Origin: Amblyornis subalaris
Taxonomy: Eukaryota; Chordata; Aves; Passeriformes; Ptilonorhynchidae
NCBI GenBank assembly: GCA_018881555.1
Contig: JACAXG010000018.1
Coordinates: 6,199,634-6,263,633, forward strand
Direction: 5' to 3'
DNA: 64,000 bases
Each line of letters begins with the position of its first letter. Position 1 is the stretch's first letter. A program made the translations under genes and the position numbers. Below are positions 24,951 to 37,544 of this stretch, piece by piece. The notes under the pieces were generated by a model, which had not been told where the DNA came from, made no database searches, and saw nothing but the letters and a program-made list of their open reading frames with translations.

Positions 24951-25083
24951 TGGTTGGTTGGCTTGGTTTTGGGGTTTTGTTTGTTTGGTTTGTTGTTTTT
25001 GTTTGTTTATTGTTTGTTTGCTTTGTTTGGTTTTTTTCCCTTTTTTTTTTGGTTGGGGTTGGGTTTGGTTTGGTTTTTTGGGA
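24951..25083. repeat. G/T-rich low-complexity tract
   Basis: About 130 bp made almost entirely of G and T on the + strand, with GGTT, GTTT and GGGTTT words and interspersed T runs. The strand asymmetry could favour non-B structures, though G runs of three or more are few. It is the largest of the tracts of this kind in the window. Confidence 0.8.
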
Positions 25084-26624
25084 GGATGTGGAGCAGTAAG
25101 ACTTGATCTCTTTTGAAACACTTTGTTATCCATTATTTGAAGAGTCATCTTGAATTTCAGTCTTGGTAGGAGTTGTCCTTATCAGAGCCATGCCAGGAAT
25201 ATATATCCTCTGTCTGGAGCTGGATAGGAATTAGACATGATACATCTTTGAAAAAAATCTTTTTTTTTTTTTTATCCCTCAGACAGCAACTGACCACACA
25301 ACAAACAACATGGGGAAAGAAAAATACTATTATTGGCTTAATACCACTTATTTTGAGTACTGAAATAAGTGGAGTCCTGTGGAGAATGTCTTTGTTTTTA
25401 TTATCACAATGCATATACCTCAAAGACTGAAGAAACAGAGGCACTGGAGATTTTCCCTATGCTTCAAACAAACAAACAAAAATGTGATGATTCAGATTAT
25501 ACTGATTGCAAGTATGTATTTTTTTACAGCTGCTAACCTCTGTGTTGGTGATCTATAATTCATGAATTCCACTTAGGTTTTCCTGGGTGGATAGAATATC
25601 ACAGTACTGCATTTAATTTACTACAAAGTGTTGAATATTTTGTTCTACCTTCTGCTGGCTACTGACAGTGATTTTTTCTGTTCAGAAAAGCTTCTCTTTA
25701 AATCAACACTCCTATACAATAATACTGTCCCAATGAGAGAATTTAATAATACGAGAAACCAGCATGTTTAGGTACATAAACCCCACAGTAGGATAGAGAA
25801 ACCACAACAATCCAGCAAGCCCCTGCAAGAGCAGCAGTTACTGCACTGAGAGGAGGATCAAGGTGAAGACTGACGTATAAATTCAGCATTTATTAGCTCG
25901 AGGAAATTATTTAGTGCAGCTGAGGCTGCAAAATGAGAGTGAGAGAGGTGGTAAAATGGAGTTTCCAGGCTAACATAATCCAGGACTCTTAGCAGTTTGA
26001 AAATAGTTTCTCAAGTCTGTTTTACTCTTGTTCTAATAAGCTACATACTGATCAAAGGAATTATTTGTTTTGGAGATGCTAAAAGACTAGTTCTAGGGAA
26101 GTCGGTATTCACAGAGGTGGTTGAAAGTGGTGTTAAGGAGCAAATATTTTACAGTGTTTAATTTGCTGTATATACACAGTAAAAAATGTCTTGTATTTCA
26201 TACAGCTTTCTTCCTGTTTCAAATGTAGATGTGAAGTTCTTCTCATTCCTCAACATGGTGTTAATAGAGAGCTAAGCATTTCTCTGATGTGGCAAAGAAG
26301 TATGCTGCACTGACAACGGGAATTTCTTTGCAAACAAGCTGTATGGTTAAGCTGCACTTGGTTTCGACTGTTAAGTTTTATACACTTATCAAGAGAAAAC
26401 TGAAGTATTTCTTTCCGAGTTGTTAAACTCCTCTTTTGTACTTTACATCAAGTTTTGTATATTTATGATTCTGTGGATGTTAGCAGGAGAGCCAAAAGAG
26501 GAGCCTCTTACTCAGAATTGAATTAGTATTCTGCCTTAGTACCAGGCCCACTGGGCTGGTGGAAGTGATATATTTCAGATGAGACACATTGTTTTGCATA
26601 ACTAAATTCTGGTGAATAGTGCTC

Positions 26625-26732
26625 ATGTTATCAGAACACTGGNGTATTTCAAATGATGAGTGAAATTATACCATGATCACATTATCAGAACACTGGAGTA
26701 TTTCAAACGATGACTGAAATTAATCCATGATC
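26625..26732 (+). repeat. Tandem duplication, 2 x 54 bp
   Basis: Two adjacent 54-bp units share TTATCAGAACACTGG, GTATTTCAAA, TGAAATTA and CCATGATC, with about six differences and one undetermined base in the first copy. The divergence implies an older duplication than the 28-bp one at 5202. No coding or regulatory role is apparent. Confidence 0.85.
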
Positions 26733-29208
26733 TCTAATCCTACATGAGAGGAATCAGATTTGTCTGTATTTTCAGGAAAAAAGAAAAAAGGTAGAATATC
26801 TGTAGATTTCCACAAAAGTATTCCTATGTTTAGAGTTATACAACTATCTTAGTCTTTGAGACACTGAAGGAAGTGTGTTTGAACCCTCCATTCTCACCTA
26901 AAAAATCTCAAAACCCAACAAACAAAGAAAAAAAATCCCAAACCTAAATAAAAAGTTGCAGTTTCAAGTGGATGAAATAGTCTTCATTATTTTATCCTAC
27001 GTTGCCAAAACTACTTGTAATCCTCTTTGGCAAAAATTGAGTATTCTTTAGGTACACCTGAAAGTCATACTTCGAAGTTAATATACAGAAATAGGCAGAC
27101 AATCTTGTTCAGTCGAGGAGCCTAAGAGCTTTTCAATATTACCTTTTCCAATGTATCATTGAATCTTACTGTTTGGGTTTTTTTCTGGACAGTGAATTGT
27201 GGTTCCATAATCATTCTGGTTCTTTTTCTTATCTCCTAAATTCTTAGGTGCACCTAAATATCTCTTTTCATATCTGTGCTAATCTTTTTGCTGTGATCGA
27301 GTTTGTACAAGCATAGACAGCTTAGTCTTTTTTTCAAGCATATCTAGAATACATTCAGTTTCATGCTGCTTTGTCTGTTCTTTAATTTTCTTGATATAAA
27401 TATTTTGCTCTTAAATGATAATTATAAAATATATCAAAGTCAGATATATCTGCTTTTGTTTTGTGTTTTTAGGTGCTTATTCATAAGCTTGGATCTGAAA
27501 GCATTGTTCTCATTCATTCTTGCATCCTTGGAATACAGACCAAAATTAAGCTGTTCTCTTAAAGCAATTTCAAGCTTTCTTCTCTTGAAGGAAACAAAGT
27601 TCAGATCAACCAGTTTCATGAACTAGTTTCCTGAGTATACCAAATGATCTTATGCAGTTGTTTTTGTTTCTCTTCATTTAAATATTAAAAAATTGATACT
27701 TCAGTTTAGCATTATATTCTATGACCTTTTTTTCCTAGAAATATTTTGTCAAATATACTAAAGACAAATATCCACTTGGTGGTTTAGGAGCTATTTCACA
27801 ATTAAATTTGCTCCTATAGCATTCAGGAATATTTCCTTCTTCAGAATACTAGTTTAAAACTATACTCGAACCACACAGTTTTCAGTGGCAATCTTTCTCG
27901 TAATGCTGAAGATCTTTATTCATTTCTGACTTGCACCCCAGGTGACTGTAAAAAGCTCTCACCATTAACACAGTAAAAGTTCACTTCTTTCCATATTTCT
28001 CCCACATATTATCCAAAGGTTCTGCTTATAGATGCCTCAGGAAACTGGAGACTGGATTTACATGACTAATTAATCTTGTATTCATTGATTATACCAAAAT
28101 TGGAGCGGATATTTCACATGAAAATTTGGGTCTGTGTGAGGTCTTTGCTTTCTGATACCTTTTTATTTTTGGCAAAACTAAATTAAGTAGGGAAAAAAAT
28201 ATATCAGGCAGGCAATGATCATTTTAAAAGAAAAATCAAAATATTTAGGTTTAAGCATGTTCAAATAAAATTTTCAACTAAAAGTATCACTTGTTCTTTC
28301 AGTCAACACTGCTTATAAAACCATATTGAATTCCAAATACCATTTGTTGATCAGAAACTACATTTTTTATTGAGAAGACTTCATCTGAAAAAATTTCCTT
28401 GTCTCTTTTCATCTTCACATTCTCTGTTTTCTTAGAGTTAGCTTCATGATATTTGCTACAACTGTGGAAAAATGTTGCTATGCAATATGGACAGAATAAA
28501 TACTCTCATCTTGTATTATTCTAAGGGTCTGCAGTGAAACTTGTACTCCATACCCTTAATATATGCTGTTAGCCAAAGGAGATTTGGGTAGAGAGACATT
28601 TTACAATTCAGAAATCACAATTTCTACCTGTTCCATTGGGAAATTAAGATATCTATTTCTGCTTTTCTTCTCTCCTGTAATCTTTGTTTTTTAGTGTCTT
28701 CCCTTCTGTGTAGCAAGTATAATGCAGGGGTAACAGTAGAGAAAAAAAAAAGGCCTCGATCCTTGCTTTTATGGTCACACAATTTTTTTCAGAAGAGCTG
28801 AATGCCAGACTGGCAGTTCCTCTTCTCAAGCTTATTCCTGTCCTTTGTAGGACATTTGAGTCTGCTTCATTCCCCTCGAGTACAAGCCATTCAATAATCC
28901 AAGGTGCAAGTGTTAAAGGGCATCCTTCCTTAATGTTATTTGTTTTAAAATAAGTATTTGTAGCTCATTCTCTTGCTCTGCTTAGAGAATCTTCTCCTTT
29001 CCAAACCCTTTTCCTAGTGAAACTCTTACTACACTAAAGTGTTTCCTGTTACTTGCATGCTGTGTTTTCAGAGAACAGAGAAAAGTGCCAGGTACACAAG
29101 AAAAATGAGAAGGGAAGAGGCAAGAATATTTTGGTGAAAACACTGAGTCACCAACATGAGGAGGAATATATTTCATGCTCCTATAAAATAATTGCTCTTC
29201 AAGGGTTA

Positions 29209-29988
29209 CAGAATCATAGAATATTCTGAGTTGAAAGGCACCCACCAGGGTCATCAAAGTCCAACTCCTGGCCCTGCACAGGACACCGCAAGGATCACGC
29301 CATGTGCCTGAGAGTGTTGTCCAAATGCTTCTTGAACTCTGTCAGGTTTGGTGCAGTGAACACTTCCCTGGGGAGCCTGTTCCAGTGTCCAAACACCCTC
29401 CGGGTGAAAAACCTTCTCCTAATATCCAATCTAAACCTCCCCTGACACAACTTCAGGCCATTCCCTCAGGTCCTGTCACTGTCACCACAGAGAAGAGATC
29501 AGTGCCTGCCCCTCCATTTCCCCAAGTGTGGAAGTTGTAGACTACAAGGAGGTCTCCTCTCAGTCTCCTCTTTTCCAGGCTCAACAGAGCTCCTGGTATG
29601 GCTTCCATTCAAGGCCCTTCACCATCCTCAATGCCCACCTTCGGATGCTCTCTGGTAGCTTTATAGTTTTCTTTTATTCTGATGCCCAAAACTGCACACC
29701 AAGTTTATTCAAGCTGAGGCTGCCCCAGTGCAGAGCAGAGCGGGATAATCCCCTCCCTTGCCCGGCTGTTGATGCTGTGCCTGATGCACCCTGGGACACA
29801 GTTGGCCCTCCTGGCTGCCAGGGCACTGCTGACTCATATTCCACTTGCCATTGACCAGGACCCCCAGGTCCCTTTCTGCTGCACTGCTTTCCAGCATTTC
29901 ATTCCCCAGTCTGTACCTACATACAGGGCTGCCCCATCCCAGGAGAAGAATCCAGCACTTGTCCTTTTTAAACTTCATTCAGGTTGTG
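29209..29988 (-). mobile_element. CR1 LINE 3' fragment (reverse)
   Basis: At the left end, CAGAATCATAGAATATTCTG is the reverse complement of the CR1 terminal octamer region. Then follow the usual reverse CR1 blocks: TCATCAAAGTCCAACTCCTG, GGGGAGCCTGTTCCAGTGTC, AAAAACCTTCTCCTAATATC, CCATTCCCTCAGGTCCTGTC, CCCAAAACTGCACACCAAGT, TGACCAGGACCCCCAGGTCC. It ends near AACTTCATTCAGGTTG, where the copy is 5'-truncated within the RT region. It is better preserved than the other reverse copies in this window, so probably among the youngest CR1 insertions here. Confidence 0.88.
29709..29978 (-). pseudogene. CR1 ORF2 remnant (C-terminal RT)
   Basis: An 89-codon minus-strand frame matching the CR1 reverse-transcriptase C-terminal region: KCWILLLGWG, YRLGNEMLESSAAERDLGVL, NGKWNMSQQ. 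After the NMSQQ block it slips out of the CR1 frame, so it is broken. It is the coding part of the 5'-truncated element. Confidence 0.75.
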
Positions 29989-30492
29989 ACTGAGGAGTCA
30001 AAATTTGTTTATGAGTAGAATATACCTAGCTGAAAATACCTACCAGCTTTTATAGCTAAATATAATTTCTCTAGAAAATGTCTTTTAAGTTATCTGTGGA
30101 AAGAAACTATTTCCTTACAAGAAAAGTATGTCCTCAGAAACTCATTTTTAAGCAATAAGAGGAAAACAAAAATTCAGCAATGTTCTCTCTAGAACTAATA
30201 AAATTTCAATCCTAATCAGATGCAATTTAAATACATTATGCCATCCTGTGTGGTGATAAAGAAACAAAAATAAAGAATGCATATATAATAAAAATATTAC
30301 ATGGTAGTAAGTTTTTGTATGGTTAGACAAAATCAAGTTATAACAACTTTTTCTTCAGGGAAAACTTCTGCAAAAGTTTGAGAGAACTCAGCACTCAACT
30401 GAGACGTTTTACAAGCCTCTCTTTGCCCAAAAAGACTCCACTCCCTAAACCCAACATTTGTCTCTGAAATGTCCAGTGCATGTTAGTTTAGA

Positions 30493-30540
30493 GTGGGGGT
30501 TTTGGTTTTCTTTTTTGTTTGTTTGGTTGGTTTTTTTCTT
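30493..30540. repeat. G/T-rich low-complexity tract
   Basis: GGGGGTTTTGG followed by T-rich and GTTT/GGTT words. It is of the same kind as the tract at 24,951. Confidence 0.6.
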
Positions 30541-30952
30541 CAGTTGAGTTGAGCCTTCAGAGGGGCCAGAAGGCAAAGCAGCTCTGCTTCCCCTGGTATG
30601 GCCAACAGAAGGGTTATCAGTGAACTGACTCCATTTTCCTTTACAGAGAGGCAAAAGGGAATGACACAAAGTATGTCCATGCTTGTTCACAATATTTTCC
30701 ACTTCCCTTTTTTTTTTTTTAAAGAGCAATCCGTCTTCACCTAAAATCGCAGAAAAAGTATCCTTTGTACTATCAGCACATCCATCCATTTGATTGATAT
30801 ACACCCTGAAAGGGAAGAAAAAACCCTTTAGTGATACTAACAACCATGTGCTGAACCTGGAGGAACCCTTTCCAATTACCCTGGGGCAGATATGTTTCTA
30901 CAAAAGTCTGAGGAGGAACGGAGGAAGACTTGGAAAGGTCATTATGAAGAGA

Positions 30953-30999
30953 TTAAAAAAACCCCAAAAAACCAAAAAGACCACAACAAACCCAAACCA
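30953..30999. repeat. A/C-rich low-complexity tract
   Basis: AAAAACCCC and AAAAAACC words followed by CAAAC units, the complement type of the tract about 450 bp to its left. The pair in opposite orientation could fold back, but the match is only compositional. Confidence 0.55.
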
Positions 31000-33900
31000 T
31001 CACAACTTATTCCCTTGTGCCAGGAATAAGTGTTTTACCTCTGCTGCTAGATGACAGTGAAAACAAGTTGTGAGTTGCATTGATGAAATAGGCAAAAGTT
31101 AATGTCAAGAGGAAAAGCCATTTTATCCTCAGATTCAGTTACAACAGAGGAAGCCCGACAAAATGAATGCTGTGAGAAAGGATATGTTGTCTGTTTTTAA
31201 CTGTATCAGGGTGGCAATCCCCAGGGAAGGAAAATAACAATTTAATTTAAAGTCTAGACATTAACACTGAAACAAATGAGAATAAAGTAGCATGACTGCA
31301 CTTGCTGTGAAAATTAGGTTTCTGTTTGCAAAAAGCCAAATTAAAGCCAAACCCAAATCGTTTAAAGATTTAGTTTTTCTGGTTACTTTCTGTAGTAAGA
31401 GACTAGATCCTTCACCCTGCAAGGACGTGATTTGCTTAGCACAAATTTTCAGCCTTCATGCAGAAATATCAGCTGCAGTCTGTCTCATGCAAAATGTCAG
31501 GCTCAATTATTTGAATAATCCCTTTTACACTAAAGTGCAATGAAGTCTAAGAATTTGCACACACTAAATTGGGATTTGGATTCTCAAATATAAATTCCTC
31601 ATAAATTATTAAAGTGGGTTTTTTAGTTGAAATAATAGTTCTTAATGAAAGTTCTTAAACTGCATGAGCTGGATGAGGTCCCCCGTGTCATCCCATGCAA
31701 GATAAGTAATATATTGTGTTCATTAATCTATGTCATAGGAGTATTGAACATACAACAGCTATCACATTTTCTACATTTTCTACATTTGATAGCACCTGAG
31801 AGGTCACTGCTAAGGGTTAAAGACTTTACTAACACAAATTATGAGACTTACTGCTAGGTGAAAATACACCACAATAAATACTTAATAAACCCAACTTAAA
31901 TTTGGGTTTCAGGTAAATAGTGAAATGAATTGATTTATTTTTTGCATAAGAACTTGGAGAAAAGATTGGGAGTGTTTTCTGTCGGTTTTCTCTGCAGAAG
32001 CACCTCTTCCATTCTCCCTTTAAGTATCACAATATCCCAAATATTCTTTGGAAATTTATCTTCTTAATACAGATGAGGTAGATTCATCAACTTATGTAGT
32101 ATCAGATACCTACTGCTGGTAGGACAGCCCTTCATATAACTCCTTCATTTTCTAAACAAATTTAGCCTAGCTATCTTGAAATAATGCCATGTTGCCATGT
32201 GAAATCTAAGCACAAGTGAAGCAAATAGAGCCTGAAAAAAGAAGTGTGCATAGTCCATGTCTTGCAGTAGGACTATCTTCACCCGGCTCCAAATTTCCGT
32301 TTCTTCCTTTCCCAGATTTTTCTAGACCTAGCCATGACGTATTGTAAATGTTCTTCTAAAGGGATAAATTCTAATGACAGTCTTGCTATACAACAGATCT
32401 GCACAGAGTACTTGAAGTTCTACTAATTTGAGAAAAGAATAAATACACCATATTCCATTAGAATGATACTGGAGGGATTCAAGGTTTTCATTTTTGGCTC
32501 CTAAAACCCAGAAAATTTTTCAAATAAATTTCCAATCAGACTTTATAGTAAAGCATTGTGAGACCCCACATAGCTCCCCAGGAGCCTAAAGGTTTTACAT
32601 GTGTGAAATCTGTGACCTTAAAAATTTGATAGTGTCGCTTTGATATTGGATAAACCTTAGGTCTCTCAAATTTAGTTGAGGATATGTTTCTGAAATATTT
32701 ACTACCAGTTGTAATGTTTATTATGGGTGTTGTTTCACAGAAGTCAAGAAGTTTGATCCTTAGCTGCCTTGGAGAAGTTGTACAAACACAGACATGATCC
32801 TGTACCCCCTTCCTTCCAGCTCGAGTTTGCTTTAATCTCATGTTTAATTTGGAGACATTTCAGTTCTAAACTTGGCTAGGTAACAACTAGAGAAGATCAC
32901 TAGCAACTAAATAAAATCTCATGAGTTAACACATCGTATGGGTGCACTTACAATGTCCAAGTTGCTCTTTAGGCTGTAGTCCACTGTAAAATACCAACAA
33001 CTTAAAGCTTGAAAAATACAAGCTCAAATTCATCCAATGAGAGTGTCAAAAATAGTAAATGTTTGGAAGCAATAAAAGCACAATATTATTTAAATAATAT
33101 TTAAACATGGTTTCCAGTGGATTGCACATATCTCTCTGTGTCTGTTATAATAGATTCTTACAGAAAAGTATTGGTTTTTTCTCACGTTTATTTAGCAACG
33201 CAATACATGGTCTCCCCAGTCTTCTGCTGCAAGTTCAAGCTTTTTGTTTTCACCGTATGTGTTTATTTTTCTCCAGCATCCTTTTTCTTTCCTACATTAT
33301 TTTTGTGTTCTCCTCATGACTTTTTTTTGCACCTACCATAGCAAAATCTTCTCCTTCTGTTCTTATTTGAGTGCTAGCATCATCTCTACATTGCTTGTTC
33401 CACAAGGTCTACACTTGCTTACAGGTAAATAACCAATGAACTTTACATTAGCTTGATAGACAAAAGGATCTATTTGTCAGTTTTTTAAAAATTATATGTC
33501 TTTCTCTCTGCCTTTCACACATAATGTCTATATAAAAAGGAAAAGCCAGGGGGTTGAAAGCATATTATTGTTCTACCACTTCACTTCCAAGCACAGTTCT
33601 GACTGGAAGCACTAGATGATCCTGGATTATAAATACGTGATAATAAATAATAAACAACTAATACACAGAGACAGATGTCCTCTTTGACAGTTATTAATAC
33701 TGCTACTACTTTTATGCCCATGAAAAATCATAGGTAAAAAGAATCTGAAAAGACAATTATCTAATGTCCTCGCTCAGACATTGAATACAGTACCGCTGGA
33801 TAATTCCTATCTACTATGTGCTTAAACTGTTTTAAAATTTTCAGTAAAAAATTTGCTTGGTGACAATGAAGAAAATACCATTATCGTCTTTTGGTTTACA

Positions 33901-34169
33901 GACCTTTCTTTACTACCAGCTTTTCTGATTCATAAACCCTCCTTCCTGAATATTAAGGCCTTTACTGGTTGTGAATATTAACTGAGCACTGTGCTTCTTA
34001 CAGAAACCTTTTAATTTGGGAAAGTACTATTATGTCTTTTCTTTGCCTCAGTTTTTTATTTGGGGTGCAGTTTTTTGCTTGTTTGTTTGTTTGTCTTAAA
34101 AATAAGAAAATTCACTTTTTTCAAACTTCTTTTCATAGTTCATATTTGTTTAAACTCATATTCTTTGTT

Positions 34170-35035
34170 TTGTTCCTTGAAGTGTCTCTGGTTTATTTAC
34201 AGCATATTTTAGGAATGGTGTCCAAAACTGAACACTTTATCCTACTCATAAAGGCTGACAGAAGCTTATATGAAGTTTTAGTAATCAGTAAGCAATTAAG
34301 AATGCTTATCTCCCTCATCAGAATGATGCCTGCCTTTCTGTAATGGCATCTCCTTTATCATAAATTTAAGATGATATGTTTTTATCTCCATATCCTACTC
34401 TGGAGGGCTGCTAGCCAGCTANTCATTTTGCATTTAGGCATTTGAAATTCTTTTCTGAATGCAATGTTATGTTCATGTCTTCCTTAAGATTTACTAATTA
34501 TATGTGTTTTCTACACTTTATCAAAATAATTTTGAACTGTCATTCTGATTTGCAAGCTCCTTGCATCCCTTTCCATTCTGGTATCATCTGTTAATAGTTA
34601 TAGTTAATTTTCAATCACTAATGGAATCATTCAGTGGCATAATAGTCTTAACAGCTTTTTAAAAGAGTGTACTTTCCTTAGACTCTCAGATTGACCATCA
34701 ACCATACTCTGCATATAGGCTTTGGATTTTTTTTTACTCAGTTAAGTGTCCACGTTCCAGCAATTAGATTTTGACTATATTTAAGTAGATTGCTTAGGAG
34801 AATGTTAATGTGCATGGTGGCAAATGGCCTGCTAATATCACCATTTATCATACTTTCCCCTTACCCAGAAGCTGGTTACCTTGTCAAAGAAGGAAAACAG
34901 ATTAGTTTACAATTTTTTTTCTATATACCTCTATTGGCTATTTTTCTCTCACCTTATTGACCTGCAGTTGTTTACAAATTGATGAGTCATTTGGTTCAGT
35001 ATCTTTCAGGCATTCTGGCCTTGTAAAGCTACAGT
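34170..35035 (-). mobile_element. Very old CR1/L3-type LINE fragment (reverse)
   Basis: Heavily diverged, but the order of blocks is that of a reverse CR1-family 3' region: GTGTCCAAAACTGAACACTT near 34,218, TTGCATCCCTTTCCATTCTG then TATCATCTG near 34,560-34,590, AGAATGTTAATGTGCATGGT near 34,799, CCCAGAAGCTGGTTACCTTG then TCAAAGAAGGAAAACAGATT near 34,865-34,900, and TTATTGACCTGCAGTTGT near 34,955. The colinear series over more than 800 bp argues against chance. An L3-like ancient family is as likely as CR1 proper. It lies about 2 kb upstream of the SLIT2 CpG island. Confidence 0.5.
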
Positions 35036-37059
35036 GATGTTCACAGAGCTGATTATGTTCATCGAGCTCAGTCAGATGGGTCTGCGCAGCACAGAGCTTT
35101 GTGCACAGCCATAGTCACTGTTACCAACCTCAGTTGGGAGTAGCAGCTTTTTCTTTTTTGATGTTCTGGATCCTGTTCTGAAGATGTTACCTATTATTAT
35201 TGACTTTGATCTCCTTATGCTAATAGTTCTGATCTTCTTAGCTTTTTGAGTATCCCTTTAGATTACCCTTCAAAGAGTGGAATGTTGTACAAATAAATCC
35301 AGAGAAGAGAAAACTCCTTTTAGCTGCTGTCAGTATTTTCTGAAATGGCTGTAGCAATATTTTTGCTCTTCCATTGATGAATGTTTCTGGTTTTCTTTTA
35401 ATATATCTTGTTAAAATTTTTGCCCAGCTTCTTCCGCTGTGAGAATATTTCCCCACAAAACTTTGGAAGTGGCTGATAGTTAATTCTGCAGCCACAGGGC
35501 ACTCTGCAGGGCAAGGTTCGTATTCCAGCAATGATACCAGAGTGTGTCTGACAGGCCTCGTCATCAGACAAATTCAGACATTGGGAGCTCTCCCATGGAA
35601 GAGTTTAGATCACAAAGAGAGAGTTTCAGCATGCTGGCAGGCAAGACACTCAGGAAAATCAATCTGAATGACTGAAAGGTACGCTTCAAAGGTGGACATG
35701 TTAAAAATCAATGAAACCCCCCCCAAAAGGAATAAAAAATGATCTCCTTATACTTAGTACACTTCTCTGAAAACAAAGTTTACTAAATTAAGACTAGTTT
35801 AGATTTTGAATCAGGTCTGCATAAAGTAGTTTAGCAATGTTTACTGCTCTAAGAATTGATTTAGATTTTCTGAGAATTACTATATTAAAAAGATTTATTG
35901 TTTTTTCTGTTTGTGTCTTCTGCAGCACTAAGCACATTGCTGGTACTTGAAACAAATAATGAAAAGTATTGAATGGTTAACATTTATATTTTCTGTTTTT
36001 TTGTCTGCCTGGAGTTATACGATAAAGGATTTTAGTAGAGGCATAAAAGCGATATGTTAGAATAACGGGGTTTTTTTCTTTTCTGCTGCTTGCTAGAAAC
36101 TTGCAAATTCCTTTTGAAATCCTTTGTAAAGACTTAAAACAACCAAATGGGAGAAAAGAGTGAAAAGCATTTATACACGGAAGCTGATGTACTCTCCTTA
36201 CAGTCACTGAAGTCTCCTGCCTGCACCAATGTAAAACCTGGAGTATCTTTGCATCTCTGTAAGACCAAAGATGCCATTATCAGCATTTGAAAACAGTGCA
36301 ACAATCATATTTACTGAGTGTTTTCCAAACAAATGGATCAAATCTATAAAGCTTTTGTAGGTATGTGCATTTTTAGCAATTTTTGTTTGAGCTCACATTC
36401 TACAGTAAGAGAAGTCAGGAGTAACTTTGTTGGCTTCCACTTCAGCAGATTAACTCAGCTCTAGAATAGCATTTCTGAGAGCAGAACTTGTCCTCTTGGT
36501 AACGGGCAAAAAGAGACAGTAAGCCTCTTGCGGGGATTGTGCAGCAGAGACCCCAGGGATGAAGAGACTCAGCTGGACCCAGCCATATGGAAGAAACGAT
36601 AGACTCCCTTGAGCATTTCCAAACTACACCTTGCTGAAGGCTTAGTCATCCCTGCTGGGGTTTGCCATCTAATGAAAGACAAATCACTTTCACCTATCAC
36701 TGGAGTCTTGAGAGCTGTTATAAATGGCATGGAACTGAATTCGAAAGCAAGGAAGAACAAAAAGAGTTAAAATATTAAGATGCACGTAGTATTTTCCTAG
36801 GAATGCTGAAGATGCACTGACAATAAACTGTACATTGGGAAATTAGGAACATCGTGTGTATTTAGAAAACAATTTTTTGGAAATGGAAGGTGTTTTCTAA
36901 ATGAGCACAGCAGTGTTAAGGTTGCTACTCGACATATTTTAACACTTGTACCTTCTATTTTATTTTCGAAAACAATGTATGAGAGATTCTGGTGTGTTTC
37001 ACACTAAATCTGTGACCGAAGAACATGCCACGACAATCCTTGTCCTCTTTCCCAGCCAA
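35036..37059. other. Proximal upstream flank of SLIT2
   Basis: Two kilobases between the old CR1 fragment and the CpG island. AT-rich, with no exon or repeat identified. Being directly upstream of the promoter it is a plausible site for proximal control elements, but I cannot point to a convincing motif cluster. Confidence 0.5.
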
Positions 37060-37512
37060 GACCCTCGGTGAGACGCCCGAGATATTTCCAAGTGCAGCCG
37101 GCGGCATTTCAGCCCCCGCCCTCTCCAGCTAAAACACACACGAGCATCGCGACGGACCCCGGCCCCACTCCCTCTTCTCCCTTCTCCCTCGTGGAGCGCT
37201 TGACACGCGCAGGCCGGGGCTGCGTGACAAACTCCGCGCAGCAACTCCACGCTCCGTGCGGCGGGGAGCGGAGAGGGCAGAGCGGAGAGGGAAGCTCCGC
37301 TACGCTCTCCGGCCGGGAAGGAGGGACCTGCCTCCGCCGGCGCCGCCGCCGCGCTCCCCCAACTTTCATTCATCGCTGGCGCCGCCGCGCACCCCCCGCC
37401 CCGCGGCGGCCGGGCCGGGGCCGTGCCGGGCGGGCCGGGGCGGGCGGAGCGCAGCCAGTGAGCGGGCGCGGGGCGCTGCGGGCGGGGCCGGGGGGGGCGC
37501 GGCCAGGCCGGC

Positions 37513-37522
37513 CCTATATAGG
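37513..37522. promoter_or_regulatory. SLIT2: TATA-like / SRF CArG box CCTATATAGG
   Basis: CCTATATAGG is a perfect palindrome that fits both the CArG box CC(A/T)6GG bound by SRF and a TATA element. It is an AT island inside GC-rich sequence, with GC boxes just upstream, the usual layout of a core promoter. If it acts as a TATA box, transcription would start about 25-32 bp downstream, near 37,545. The ATG is about 1.5 kb further right, so this may be one of several starts, or a 5' UTR intron may exist. Role inferred from motif and position. Confidence 0.5.
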
Positions 37523-37544
37523 GCGGCGCGTGGGGCGCTCTCGG

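Larger units (their letters stand above)
16276..29208. other. Intergenic, no gene seen
   Basis: About 12.9 kb of mostly AT-rich DNA. I found no supportable host exon or RNA gene. Open frames here (the longest is 175 codons, at 21,260-21,787) do not resemble known proteins. The stretch contains a CA/pyrimidine-rich segment (21,260-22,230), a G/T-rich tract (24,951-25,083) and a 54-bp tandem duplication (26,625-26,732). A 105-codon minus-strand frame at 18,184-18,501 is noted separately as uncertain. Confidence 0.55.
29989..34169. other. Intergenic, no gene seen
   Basis: About 4.2 kb without a supportable gene. It holds a G/T-rich tract (30,493-30,540) and an A/C-rich tract (30,953-30,999); open frames over these are low-complexity artefacts. 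Nothing else is recognised. Confidence 0.55.

Noticed and set aside
24768..25148. 126-codon minus-strand frame rich in Lys, Gln and Pro
   Set aside because: It simply translates the G/T-rich tract and its flanks.
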